From: Syntrophus buswellii
GTDB taxonomy: Bacteria; Desulfobacterota; Syntrophia; Syntrophales; Syntrophaceae
NCBI RefSeq assembly: GCF_046097065.1
Contig: NZ_CP175563.1
Location: 2,108,001-2,172,000, forward strand
Length of the DNA stretch: 64,000 bases
Direction: 5' to 3'
The first letter of the stretch is position 1, and every line of letters begins with the position of its first letter. Shown in pieces: positions 16,591 through 25,476 of the stretch. A model generated the notes under the pieces. It had not been told where the DNA came from and did no database searches. It was given only the letters and a program-made list of their open reading frames with translations. Position numbers and translations under genes: made by a program.

Positions 16591-17117
16591 TCCGGCAGCT
16601 CAACACGATCTCCCTCCTCATCATCCCGCTCTTTCTCCTTTTTACGGTCCTCTATGGAACGTTGAAGAAGGTCCGGGTTTACGATTCCTTTGTTGCCGGC
16701 GCGAAAGAAGGGCCGGGAATCATTCTGAACATCTTCCCCTATCTGCTGGCAATCTTTGTGGCCATAAAAGGCTTCCAGGCGTCGGGCGCCTTCGACTGCC
16801 TCCGGAATCTCTTTTACAGCGCCTTTTCCTTCCTGGATATCCCCGTCGAAGTCATCTCCATGTCGATCGTCAAGCCGCTCTCCGGAAGCGCCTCGACAGC
16901 CCTGTTTACCGACATCGTCAAAACGACGGGGCCGGACTCGGCTGCAACGCGGATGACCGCCGTGATCATGGGAAGTGCGGAAACCACCTTTTATGTCCTT
17001 GCCGTTTATCTTGGCGCGGTGAGCATCCGGAAAACCCGCTATCTCGTGCCGGTGTGCCTGGTCGCCGACCTGATCGGAATCGTTACCGCCGTTTTCGTGG
17101 TGAGGTGCCTTTTCTGA
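16587..17117 (+). CDS. SpmB-like nucleoside-recognition membrane protein
   Basis: A 176-residue partner of the preceding SpmA. It starts inside the last codon of SpmA (ATGA). Hydrophobic segments cover about residues 8-26, 48-64 and 140-175. Family signatures are GPGIILNIFPYLLAIFVAIK and VKPLSGSASTALFTDIVKT, followed by MGSAETTFYVLAVYLGAVSI. The gene pair in this order with overlapping ends supports a heteromeric membrane complex. The bacterium shows no sporulation genes in this window, so the role is not sporulation by evidence here. Confidence 0.86.
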   Translation: MIRQLNTISLLIIPLFLLFTVLYGTLKKVRVYDSFVAGAKEGPGIILNIFPYLLAIFVAIKGFQASGAFDCLRNLFYSAFSFLDIPVEVISMSIVKPLSGSASTALFTDIVKTTGPDSAATRMTAVIMGSAETTFYVLAVYLGAVSIRKTRYLVPVCLVADLIGIVTAVFVVRCLF

Positions 17118-17118
17118 A

Positions 17119-17838
17119 ATGTGCAGGCTGCTGGGCATCACGAATTTCAACTTCGTAAAGCATCGACAGATCGTCAACCATTTCTGCGATCTCGCCCGAA
17201 CCGGTCACGTAATGGCCGGCGATCCTCCCGGACACGGCGATGGATGGGGAATGGCCTTCTATCTCAACGGTGTATGGAAAGTCCGCAAAAGCGGCGGGAA
17301 TGTCCTGGAAGAGACGGACAAGATCACGAGCCCTCTCCGAAGAGCCGGGGAATGTCCTGTTTTGATCCTCCATCTGCGCAAGTCCGCCTGGAACGACACC
17401 TCCACGTCCCGGCATGCCCATCCCTTCCACTACAAAAACACGGTTTTTGCCCATAACGGCACAATCTACAATTACCAGGGGCTGATTCCCGGCATAACCG
17501 TTCCAGGCCTCGGAGAGGATGCCCTCGATACGGAAGTCTTCTTCCTGCATGTCATGAGCGATCCGTCTTTTGACCTGGCCAGGGCCTTTATGAACAGCGT
17601 TTCCCTGATCAGGCGGGATTATACCTTCTCCGCTCTCAACTGCCTCTTCAGCGATGGGAAACGCCTGTTCGCCTACCGCGATTACGCCAGGGAACCGGAT
17701 TACTATTCTCTCTTCAAGGCCTCCTCGGAGAGTTCCTGCATTGTTTGCTCCCAGCCTATCATGGAGGATCTTCCCTGGAAAATGATGGAGAAGGAAGAAC
17801 TTCTGGTGGTGCAGGAGGGATCCGATGATTCTACCTGA
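17119..17838 (+). CDS. class II glutamine amidotransferase-like protein (YafJ/GATase_4 type)
   Basis: A 239-residue Ntn-type amidotransferase domain. After Met removal Cys2 (MCRLLGIT) would be the catalytic nucleophile. The family motifs GHGDGWGMAFY, LILHLRKSA, HPFHYKNTVFAHNGTIYNY and a late acidic DALDTEVFF are present. No synthetase partner domain is attached, so the acceptor of the ammonia, or even whether glutamine is the substrate, is unknown. It starts one base after the SpmB stop and closes the run of seven genes that begins with pirin. Confidence 0.85.
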   Translation: MCRLLGITNFNFVKHRQIVNHFCDLARTGHVMAGDPPGHGDGWGMAFYLNGVWKVRKSGGNVLEETDKITSPLRRAGECPVLILHLRKSAWNDTSTSRHAHPFHYKNTVFAHNGTIYNYQGLIPGITVPGLGEDALDTEVFFLHVMSDPSFDLARAFMNSVSLIRRDYTFSALNCLFSDGKRLFAYRDYAREPDYYSLFKASSESSCIVCSQPIMEDLPWKMMEKEELLVVQEGSDDST

Positions 17839-18172
17839 GAAGCTATACTTCACTCGAAATGTGTTTGCCTGAAAGCACAGACCGCTATGGACTGTACGTT
17901 ATTCCCCCAACATGTTATCGACCCAGGAAATTGCCGCCGCAACATTGGGAAAACCAATGGTGCTGGTCAGCAGAATGAGCGCCGGTATTCCCTGAAGAAG
18001 AAACCCCTTATTGCCCTTTGTCACCATGGGACACAACGATCTTCTGTGTCATGACAAACCATACGAAATTGAACGTCACTTCCTAAAATCGGTCATAAGG
18101 GCTCACCAGGCATAGAATGGCAGGAAATGGCGGCTACAATGCTCAGCAAAAAACGCTTAAAGGGAGATAGAC
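17839..18172. other. 334-bp intergenic region with a 42-codon minus-strand ORF
   Basis: On the minus strand, 18027 to 17899 reads MVTKGNKGFLLQGIPALILL and continues to a hydrophobic TSTIGFPNVAAAISWVDNML end. It has no clear ribosome binding site and looks like the tail of a decayed membrane-protein gene or a chance frame. Nothing else is recognised. Confidence 0.3.
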
Positions 18173-18712
18173 ATGGAATTTCTTTCTTTTATCTACAAGT
18201 ACGGCATCTGGATATCCGTCCCGGTATTTCTCTTCTCTGTCATCCTGCTCGTAAAATGCATCATCGGTGTGATCCGGATTGAGGCAGAGTCGCGGCTGAT
18301 CAGTGTCCCCCTCCGCGATCGCCAGGAGATCAATTTTTCCGAGTCGGGCAGGGTTGTCCTCTGCATGGAAGGCCCCATCCTCAGCAGGCGTTTTGCAGCG
18401 TTGAAATACGAACTCACGGGACCTGATGGAATGGCGGTGAAGAGCCGCAGGGCCTTTTTGCGGACGACCACCTCGGGATTCAAAAAAGCGACCCGGGAAC
18501 TGAGGGTCTTCGACATTGCCTTTCCGGGTCGATACACCTTTGAGATCCTGGGCCTCAAGGGGGAAAACCCCTCAGACCCCGAGCACCGGATGGTCTTTAC
18601 AAGGCCTCACCTGGCGCGCACGATGGCCTGCATCATAGGGATCGTCTTCACAGCGGGACTCACCATCCTGAGCCTGGTTCTCTTCCTGATGCGGCTCGTC
18701 GGCGTAAAATGA
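18173..18712 (+). CDS. two-helix membrane protein of unknown function
   Basis: A 179-residue protein with hydrophobic segments at residues 9-31 (YGIWISVPVFLFSVILLVKC) and about 150-175 (MACIIGIVFTAGLTILSLVL). The middle region is predicted to be beta-rich (VVLCMEGPILSRRFAALKYE; FDIAFPGRYTFEILGL), like a periplasmic domain between two anchors. The binding site is GGGAGA before ATG. It resembles hypothetical proteins of proteobacteria; no function is known. It lies 235 bp upstream of the selenocytochrome gene on the same strand. Confidence 0.65.
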   Translation: MEFLSFIYKYGIWISVPVFLFSVILLVKCIIGVIRIEAESRLISVPLRDRQEINFSESGRVVLCMEGPILSRRFAALKYELTGPDGMAVKSRRAFLRTTTSGFKKATRELRVFDIAFPGRYTFEILGLKGENPSDPEHRMVFTRPHLARTMACIIGIVFTAGLTILSLVLFLMRLVGVK

Positions 18713-18947
18713 CCGGATTTGAGCGCCGCCTCCCTCAATTTCCTTTTCAGGGCTCAAGGCCTTTCTGCGTTTAAATAAAGATTGATGAAAAGAAATGTTG
18801 TGGTAAACTTCCCATACTATCCGAGAATGGATAAAAGCTCCTAGGTCAGGGACAGCCACTTCAGAGCAAGCTTTCGCGTAAGACGGACCGGATCCTTTTC
18901 GATTCCTTTTAATTGAGTGGCCTCAGCCACAGAATGTTGAGGACGTT

Positions 18948-20192
18948 ATGAAAACGAAGCGCTTTTTCCTTTTGTTGCTGCCTTTTCTCCTTTTTCTTCT
19001 GCCGGTATGGGTTGGAGCAGATCCACCTGCCGATCAATGCATCTCCTGCCACACGGACGATCAAAAGATGAAGTCCCTGGTCAGGATGCCCACCCTTCAC
19101 AGTGAAGGCGAGGGGTGAGCAGGCGCCCCTCCGCCCGTGAAGGCGGAAGATTATTACAAGGGCTATCTCGTCGACTCCGCACTTTTAGCCAAAGATCCCC
19201 ATTTCTCCCAGGGATGCGACATCTGCCACAAGGGCGACAAGACAAGCACAAAGAAGGAGTCGGCCCATAAGGGGCTGGTATGCCGGCCGTCGGACAATCT
19301 CAAAACCTGCGGCCGCTGCCACGGAAAGACCGCGGACACCTATGGAAAATCCCTGCATTATACAACAATCGGCCAGAGGCAGGGTGTCATGGGCCGCTTT
19401 TCCAAGGAGGAGCTGAAAAACTTTGACAAGAAGGTTTTTGAACAATCCTGCCGGAGCTGCCATGCCTCCTGCGGCGATTGTCACGTGAAGTCACCGCCTG
19501 TTTCCGGAATCAGCATGGGCCTCATCCAGGGCCACAAATTCGTCAAAAAGGACGAAGCAAAGACCTGCGCCTTCTGTCACGGGGGGCGCGTTTACCCGGA
19601 ATACACGGGTGAATACGGCGGAACGACAGACGTCCACTACCAGAAGGGGATGATGTGCCTTGACTGCCACAACAAGCAGGAACTCCACGGCGACGGACAG
19701 AAGTATATGACCAAGCAGGAGGTGAAGGACCGCCCCTCTTGCACGAACTGCCACAAAACCATCACGTCGGAGAAACCCATGACGACGATGGCCCACAACG
19801 TTCACCTCGGCAAGGTGAGCTGCTATGGCTGCCACTCGGGCGGCCAGTACCGGAATTGCTACAACTGTCATGAAGGGACGGGCGCCAAGTCCGAACCTGG
19901 ATTCATCCTCGGGAAAAACCCACGGAACAGGAATGAGGTCACGACGCTCCGCGTCATTCCCACCGTCCGTGATTCCTTTGCGAAGGCAGGTATTCGCATG
20001 GCCCATTACGACAATCTTCCGAATTACTGGGACACCCCTGCCCACAACATCAGGAAACGCACGGACCGGACCCGATCCTGCGATTCCTGTCACAAGGACA
20101 GGACCGGATTCCTGACGCGGGAAACCCTCCTGAAGGGAGGCGCCAAGGCAAACGAGGGATTGATTTCCACTCCGAAAGCCATTTCCCGGTAA
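18948..20192 (+). CDS. multihaem c-type cytochrome with an in-frame UGA (selenocysteine) at codon 57
   Basis: ATG 18948 follows TTGAGGAC. The frame runs 56 codons to TGA at 19116-19118 and continues without a break to 20192, giving 414 residues if the TGA is read as selenocysteine. A signal peptide (residues 1-24) directs it to the periplasm. Eleven CxxCH haem motifs are present: CISCH before the UGA and CDICH, CGRCH, CRSCH, CGDCH, CAFCH, CLDCH, CTNCH, CYGCH, CYNCH and CDSCH after it. The Sec sits in GEG-U-AGAPPP between haems 1 and 2. A hairpin of bacterial SECIS type follows at 19130-19147. tRNA-Sec and selD are in the same window. From memory it resembles cytochromes of Geobacter ext (selenite/tellurite) gene sets, often found beside a rhodanese as here. 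The alternative is a simple nonsense mutation. Confidence 0.8.
19130..19147 (+). promoter_or_regulatory. SECIS-like hairpin of the cytochrome mRNA
   Basis: TCCGCC (19130-19135) pairs perfectly with GGCGGA (19142-19147) around the six-base loop CGTGAA. The stem starts 11 bases after the UGA, and a G is the second loop base, 18 bases past it. These are the known features by which SelB recognises bacterial SECIS elements. The hairpin lies wholly within codons of the gene. Confidence 0.75.
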
Positions 20193-20386
20193 CCTTTGCT
20201 TCGAGGATGAAAGGAGGTGGGGCAATCCGGCAAACCAACCTTTCCTCAATAACTGTTCAACCATGACGAGCAAAAGGAGAAATCATCACAGGCATATCGA
20301 ACCAAGGATGAGCGCATGGAGAACGTTCGCAGATGAAAAGCGGATTCTCGTGCCGACCGACTCCCAATCAGCAGAAAGGAGACAAT

Positions 20387-21310
20387 ATGAAAAAAATCAA
20401 TATGTATGCTCTTCTCTTGATCGTGTTCTTTTTATTGCCCCTGACAGTGGTTGCCGAAGGGTTTTCGCCGATTGTTTCCACCGATTGGCTCCACCAGAAT
20501 CTTGACAATCCAAAATTGATCATCGTGGATATCCGGAAAGTTGAAGACTATCGGACAGGCCACATCCCCGGGGCCATCAGTCTCTTCTATGGGACGTGGG
20601 CCATCAAAAAGGGCGATTTTGACAATCAGCTCCCCGAGGACGATGAACTTGTCGACCTATTGAGTTCCGCGGGCATCGGTCCTGATTCGATCGTTGTCGT
20701 TGCCGGGACGACGGAATCGGGCCCTGACCGCGTCAACACATCCCGGGTGGCATGGACTCTGAAATATGCCGGGGTCAAGACCGTCGGCATCCTCAATGGG
20801 GGATATACCAAGTGGATGATGAGGGAAAAACGGGCCATCTCAACGGATATCGTAAAACCAAAGGCTAAGCCTTACCAGGGAAAATTCAACAAGAATCTTT
20901 TAGCCGATAAAGACTACGTCACGAGTCAACTGGGAAAGGCCTTGATTGTAGATGTCCGGGAGCCGGAATTTTTCAGCGGCAAAAACAAGCTTCCCTTTGT
21001 TGCCAAGGCGGGCAGAATCGCAGGGGCGGTCAATCTTCCCACCGCACAGGTGTTTGATAAGTATCCGCCGGGTGAGCACCTTGAAACATGCTGTTATACG
21101 CTGAAAACCAAGGATCAGTTGAAGAATATGGCATCCGGGGTCGTGGGCGGCGATTTGTCACGGGGGATCATCGTCTACTGCGATACGGGAAGGGTAGCGA
21201 GTACCTGGTGGTTCATTCTGCATGAAGTTCTCGGGTACACAAATGTAAAAAATTACGACGGCTCCATGCAGGAATGGTCAAAGGACCCGAACGCAAAAAT
21301 AGAGCCGTAA
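20387..21310 (+). CDS. periplasmic tandem-rhodanese sulfurtransferase-like protein
   Basis: ATG 20387 follows AAAGGAG. The 307-residue protein has a signal peptide (MKKINMYALLLIVFFLLPLT, cleavage near VAEGF) and two rhodanese domains, about residues 28-150 and 170-302. The second has the active-site loop YCDTGRVAS with Cys265; the first has VAGTTESG at the equivalent place and no Cys, as in two-domain sulfurtransferases whose first domain is inactive. It would transfer sulfane sulfur, or possibly selenium, in the periplasm. It lies 194 bp downstream of the selenocytochrome on the same strand; such rhodaneses accompany that cytochrome type, which suggests a shared chalcogen role. Confidence 0.85.
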   Translation: MKKINMYALLLIVFFLLPLTVVAEGFSPIVSTDWLHQNLDNPKLIIVDIRKVEDYRTGHIPGAISLFYGTWAIKKGDFDNQLPEDDELVDLLSSAGIGPDSIVVVAGTTESGPDRVNTSRVAWTLKYAGVKTVGILNGGYTKWMMREKRAISTDIVKPKAKPYQGKFNKNLLADKDYVTSQLGKALIVDVREPEFFSGKNKLPFVAKAGRIAGAVNLPTAQVFDKYPPGEHLETCCYTLKTKDQLKNMASGVVGGDLSRGIIVYCDTGRVASTWWFILHEVLGYTNVKNYDGSMQEWSKDPNAKIEP

Positions 21311-21388
21311 TCGTGAAAGGGATGAAGGAGTTGGATAGGTGATGCCTTCTTCGTCACCACTGGAAGTCATCCCTATTTTGGAGATTGC

Positions 21389-21676
21389 ATGCTGACAGGT
21401 AAGCAGAAGAGATTTCTTCGCGGAATGGGACATGATCTGAAACCCGTTGTGCTGATCGGCAAGGGTGAACTCACCGAATCCGTCCTTCGGGAAACCGATT
21501 CGGCCCTGGCGCATCATGAATTGATCAAGGTGAAGCTCCTGGAGAGCAGCCTTTCAGACCGCCGGGAGGCGGCCGAACAGATGGCGTTGACTCTCAATGC
21601 TGAAATTGCCCAGATCCTGGGAAGGACCATTCTCCTGTACAGGAAAGCCGAGCAACCGAAGATTGACCTGCCTTAA
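21389..21676 (+). CDS. yhbY: YhbY/CRM-domain RNA-binding protein
   Basis: A 95-residue single CRM domain. It shows the family core LTGKQKRFLRGMGHDLKPVV, then LIGKGELTESVLRETDSAL (with the GxxG-like loop) and HELIKVKLLESS, ending LGRTILLYRKAE. YhbY proteins bind RNA and associate with pre-50S ribosomal particles. Length is normal. It starts 78 bp after the rhodanese stop and is followed after 26 bp by the PHP gene, so the two may be co-transcribed. Confidence 0.92.
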   Translation: MLTGKQKRFLRGMGHDLKPVVLIGKGELTESVLRETDSALAHHELIKVKLLESSLSDRREAAEQMALTLNAEIAQILGRTILLYRKAEQPKIDLP

Positions 21677-21702
21677 ATGAGCGAGGGGAACAGGATTGCA
21701 TC

Positions 21703-22539
21703 ATGGTAGACCTTCACTGCCACACCACAGCCTCGGACGGTTTGATGACCCCGACCGATCTCATCAGGATGGCTGCAAAAGAGGGTGTTACCGTCATCGC
21801 CATTGCAGATCATGATACTGCCGACGGTCTTGACGAGGCGGCCCGGGAGGCACGGCAAGAGGGGATAAACTTTCTTCCGGCTATCGAGTTATCCGTTTCC
21901 TATCCCACAGGGGAATTTCATCTTCTGGGATATGGGATCCGGCATCATGACGAGGATTTTCGGGATAAGCTGGCGCAGCTGAAGAGCATCCGCGAAGAGA
22001 GGGTCCTGAAAATCGTTGAACGGCTGAATCGCGCCGGGGTCCAGTTAACCCGCGAGGATGTGTGCCATGAATCCAACGGAGCCGCGCCCGGCAAGCCCCA
22101 TGTAGCGCGCGCCCTCATAAAAAAGGGCTACGCTTCCGATATCCATTCCGCCCTGCGCACCTATCTTGACAAGGGCGCTCCAGGGTATGTCTCCAAGGAA
22201 AAGCTCTCACCGGAATCGGCCATCGGTCTCATCCGGAGCGCCGGAGGCCTTCCGGTCCTGGCCCATCCTAAGTCTCTCAGGTGCAGGGACTACAGGGAAT
22301 ACGAGCACATTACCCAGGAATTGACCGATCAGGGAATTGCCGGCATCGAGGTTTATGCCACCATGCACGACAAGCAGGATGTCAAGCTCTTTGGGGAACT
22401 CGCAAAGCGGCATCATCTGCTTGTGACGGGAGGAAGCGATTTCCACGGGGATAATGGCGGGAGGCTGGGATATTACGGTTATCCCAGGCTCATTCCCGAA
22501 AGCTGCTCCCGGGCGCTTCTCCAATACGGCGTTCCCTGA
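21703..22539 (+). CDS. PHP-domain phosphoesterase (RNase AM/TrpH type)
   Basis: A 278-residue metal-dependent phosphoesterase. PHP motifs are in order: DLHCHTTASDG (HxH), AIADHDTADG, the acidic AIELSVSYP, a His in EFHLLGYG, LPVLAHPKSL and a final GGSDFHGDN. The central insert (RIKQE-like LKSIREERVLKIVERLNRAG) matches the TrpH/YciV family, members of which remove 5' nucleotides from RNA and hydrolyse 3',5'-bisphosphates. Activity is inferred from family. It sits between yhbY and a rubredoxin gene. Confidence 0.9.
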   Translation: MVDLHCHTTASDGLMTPTDLIRMAAKEGVTVIAIADHDTADGLDEAAREARQEGINFLPAIELSVSYPTGEFHLLGYGIRHHDEDFRDKLAQLKSIREERVLKIVERLNRAGVQLTREDVCHESNGAAPGKPHVARALIKKGYASDIHSALRTYLDKGAPGYVSKEKLSPESAIGLIRSAGGLPVLAHPKSLRCRDYREYEHITQELTDQGIAGIEVYATMHDKQDVKLFGELAKRHHLLVTGGSDFHGDNGGRLGYYGYPRLIPESCSRALLQYGVP

Positions 22540-22594
22540 TATCACAGAAACGGTATGCTTGCCGGGAAACGGCTGGGAAGGAAGGGCAGATCAG

Positions 22595-22795
22595 ATGGAT
22601 AAAAAAAAGCAGCAGTACAAGTGCGCAGTCTGCGGTTACATCTATGATCCGGAAAACGGGGACCGCATAGGCGGCATCCCGGCAGGCACAGCCTTCGAAG
22701 ATCTGCCTGACGACTGGGCATGCCCGTTATGCAGCTCGGATAAATCGGAGTTTAAGCCTACGATAAGCCGGCCCATGTACCAGCCACCAAAATGA
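22595..22795 (+). CDS. rubredoxin
   Basis: A 66-residue rubredoxin. ATG 22595 was chosen because the fold begins within ten residues; upstream in-frame codons overlap the PHP gene. The iron ligands are in YKCAVCGYIYDP and WACPLCSSDKSEF. The typical aromatic core and a Pro-rich GIPAGTAFEDLPDDW loop are present, with a short extra C-terminal tail (ISRPMYQPPK). It is a small cytoplasmic one-electron carrier, common in strict anaerobes, often serving peroxide or superoxide reductases. The partner is not evident here. Confidence 0.95.
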   Translation: MDKKKQQYKCAVCGYIYDPENGDRIGGIPAGTAFEDLPDDWACPLCSSDKSEFKPTISRPMYQPPK

Positions 22796-22934
22796 CCTTT
22801 GTTGCCGGACGGCTTTGCTTCAAATGATCGGAGCGGCTTCGTTCCCGCCTCCCTGAGGATGCCGCGACCAGGCTGGATCGCCCCCTGCCGGTCTGCCCCC
22901 GTGAGCTGTCATCCTCCGCAAGGCCGGATGAATC

Positions 22935-24323
22935 CTAATCCGTGGCCTTCAGCGTCGTCAGCAGAAAACGGCGGAAGATCTCATAATCGGCGGCCATGGG
23001 CAGAGGTTTGCCCGACCGATGATCAAGATCCCGCATGCTGACCGGCAATTCGGGACTGATGTTCAACAACGATTCGATCTCTTCAGGAAACTTCGCCGGA
23101 TGGGCCGTTTCCAGGCAGACGCAAAGCGGCGTCTTTCCAGCCTGCTCCAGGTAGCGTTCAAGCCCGCACCAGCCCACGGCACCGTGTGGCTCCAGAAGGA
23201 GCCGGTATCGTTCATAAGCCCGGCGGATCGTCTGCCGGGTTTCCTCATCTGAAACGGCCACGGAGAAGATGTTCCTCCTCATGGTTTCCAGGTCCGGCAC
23301 CCGGTGCACAACGCCCGTCCGATCGACCGTCCCTCCGTACAATTCGAAGAACCGGGCCAGATTGCTCGGGTGGCCGACATTCATAGCGTTGGAAAGACAG
23401 GCGCGGGAAGGAGATATCTTCCCGTACACTCCGGTTTCCAGAAAGCGGGGGAACTCGTCGTTTTCGTTGGTGGGCATCACCAATCTGCGAAGGGGCAGCC
23501 CCATCCGCCTGGCATATTCGCATCCCAGGGCATCCCCGAAGTTTCCCGAGGGCACGGAAAAGACGATCTCGTCTCCAGGCTCGGAAAGCTGGGCATAGGC
23601 ATAGACGTAATAAATCATCTGGGGAAGAATCCGGCCGAAATTGATTGAATTGGCGGAGGTCAGATTCAAGCCGGCCAAGGCCGGATCGGCGAAGGCCTGT
23701 TTGACGAGATTCTGGCAGTCATCGAACTTTCCGTCCACGGACAGCGTACACACATTGCCGCCGATCGTATCCAGCTGCTTTTTCTGCCGTCCGCTTACCT
23801 CATCCCGGGGGTAGAGGATATAGACATCAATCCCATCGACGCCCTTGAAGGCTTCCCCCACGGCACTTCCCGTATCCCCCGACGTGGCCACCAGGACATT
23901 CAGGCGCATCCCCGGGTCGCGGAAATGGCTCATCAGGCGGGCCATCATCCGGGCCGCAAAATCCTTGAACGACGCCGTAGGCCCCCGGTCGAGACGAAGG
24001 ACGTACAGGCGATCCACAACGTTCTCCAGGGGAACGTCGTAATTGTAGGACGACTCGATCACCGCGGCCAGGGTTTCCGGGGGCATATCCGCCCCGAGAT
24101 AGGCCTCCGCCACCAGCAGAGCGGCCGCCGTGTAGGGCCGGCCTTTCAGATGATGGATATCTTTCAGGGATAACCGGGGAATCGTTTCGGGCATATAGAG
24201 CCCCTCATCGGGGGCCTGCCCCAGGAGGAGGGCTTCCCGGAAGGAAACGGGTTCCGCGGGCTTTCTGCCTTCTACGGCGGCAAGATAACGGTTCGTACTG
24301 TAATAAAGGATTTTTTCTCTCAT
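22935..24323 (-). CDS. thrC: threonine synthase
   Basis: The start is ATG 24323 (MREKILYYSTNRY), with GAAGGA six bases upstream. At 462 residues it belongs to the long ThrC type. It converts O-phosphohomoserine to threonine with PLP. The PLP lysine lies in GPTASFKDFAARMMARL; the phosphate-binding loop is VATSGDTGSAVGEAF, and SANSINFGRILPQMIYYVYA is characteristic. The opening YYSTNR and FREALLLGQAPDEGLYMPE complete the family pattern. It is convergent with rubredoxin and is followed on its upstream side, 18 bp away, by the LysR gene on the same strand. Confidence 0.95.
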   Translation of the reverse strand: MREKILYYSTNRYLAAVEGRKPAEPVSFREALLLGQAPDEGLYMPETIPRLSLKDIHHLKGRPYTAAALLVAEAYLGADMPPETLAAVIESSYNYDVPLENVVDRLYVLRLDRGPTASFKDFAARMMARLMSHFRDPGMRLNVLVATSGDTGSAVGEAFKGVDGIDVYILYPRDEVSGRQKKQLDTIGGNVCTLSVDGKFDDCQNLVKQAFADPALAGLNLTSANSINFGRILPQMIYYVYAYAQLSEPGDEIVFSVPSGNFGDALGCEYARRMGLPLRRLVMPTNENDEFPRFLETGVYGKISPSRACLSNAMNVGHPSNLARFFELYGGTVDRTGVVHRVPDLETMRRNIFSVAVSDEETRQTIRRAYERYRLLLEPHGAVGWCGLERYLEQAGKTPLCVCLETAHPAKFPEEIESLLNISPELPVSMRDLDHRSGKPLPMAADYEIFRRFLLTTLKATD

Positions 24324-24341
24324 GATGTCCTTCAAGGGCTG

Positions 24342-25268
24342 TTACCGGTTTATGGGATGGCTCCGTATAAAATCGAGAAAGATCTGATGGTGGCGCATTA
24401 AAGCAAGCTGTCTGCGATAAATCAAATAAAAAGAACGCTCAATGCGGCAGTCTTCCACAGGAACTTCACACAGGATACCGGAACGAAGCTCACGGTCGAC
24501 GGCATGGACGGAAATCATCGAGATTCCAAGACCTGCAAGAACGGCCTCCTTTACAGCCTCCGAGCTCCCCAGCTCCACGACGATCCGCAGACGGGACAGA
24601 GTCCAGCCGACAACATTCCGAAGATAATTCTCGAAGACCTCCCGGGTCCCGGATCCTTTTTCCCGGACAACAAAGGGCTCCTCGGCCAGCTCGCTCCAGG
24701 ACACGGTCCTCCTGCCGGCGAAACGATGCCCCCTGGGCACCGCGAGAACCAAACGGTCCTCCCAGAGAGTTTCCACGTGGAGCTTAGGATTCTGGGGACT
24801 TTTCCCGATGATGCCGATTTCCGAGGCCGCATTCAGGATCGCATCCAGAGACTCATCGCTGTCGGCCGTCTGGACATGAACCCGGATTTCCGGATGGTCT
24901 TTATGGAAGCTCCCGAGAACGTAAGGGAGAAGATAGGTCGCAGGAATCGTACTTGCCTGAATGTCGATCACTCCCGAAGCGCGATCCTGTATCCGGATCA
25001 GCCGCTCACCCGCCTCTTCCCGCAGATGGAGCACTTTCCGGGCATAATCGTAAAGGACCTTCCCTTCGGGAGTCAGGGAAATCCCCGCTCGCTCCCGGTT
25101 GACCAGGCGGACGTTCAGATCCTCTTCCATGTTTTTGACGTGTTTGGTCAGGGTCGGCTGGGTGAGGCAGACCCGGCGTGAAGCCCGGCTGAAGCTCCGC
25201 TCTCCGACGAGGGCGACCAGGGTTTCAAGCTGTTGAAATGTGATGTTCCGAAAAGGATTGTATGCCAT
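24342..25268 (-). CDS. LysR-family regulator, probably selenium metabolism-associated
   Basis: ATG 25268 (MAYNPFRNITFQQLETLV) was preferred over ATG 25286 because AGGA stands at suitable spacing. The 308-residue protein has an N-terminal winged helix (SFSRASRRVCLTQPTLTKHV) and a LysR substrate-binding domain. The segment IPATYLLPYVLGSFHKDHPE and a QTADSDESL strand are typical of the subgroup called selenium metabolism-associated LysR, which is usually encoded beside sel genes. Here it is divergent from selD with 208 bp between starts, which supports that reading. Direct targets and effector are unknown. It may be co-transcribed with thrC. Confidence 0.85.
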   Translation of the reverse strand: MAYNPFRNITFQQLETLVALVGERSFSRASRRVCLTQPTLTKHVKNMEEDLNVRLVNRERAGISLTPEGKVLYDYARKVLHLREEAGERLIRIQDRASGVIDIQASTIPATYLLPYVLGSFHKDHPEIRVHVQTADSDESLDAILNAASEIGIIGKSPQNPKLHVETLWEDRLVLAVPRGHRFAGRRTVSWSELAEEPFVVREKGSGTREVFENYLRNVVGWTLSRLRIVVELGSSEAVKEAVLAGLGISMISVHAVDRELRSGILCEVPVEDCRIERSFYLIYRRQLALMRHHQIFLDFIRSHPINR

Positions 25269-25476
25269 AGATGGTCCTGTTATCATAACGGATAGGAATA
25301 ATCAACTCGGTTGTTGTCTCTCGATGAATTTGACATCTTTGCGGCTTTCTTCTATATTCGTGCCGTCCATGGCTGTTCGCAAACCTGCCTGGCCGCATTT
25401 CCCCTGAGCGGCGGCCGGCAGGCATCGGCAAACAAGGACTTGATTTTAAAAAAATTCAAGATTGGAGATATGGTTC

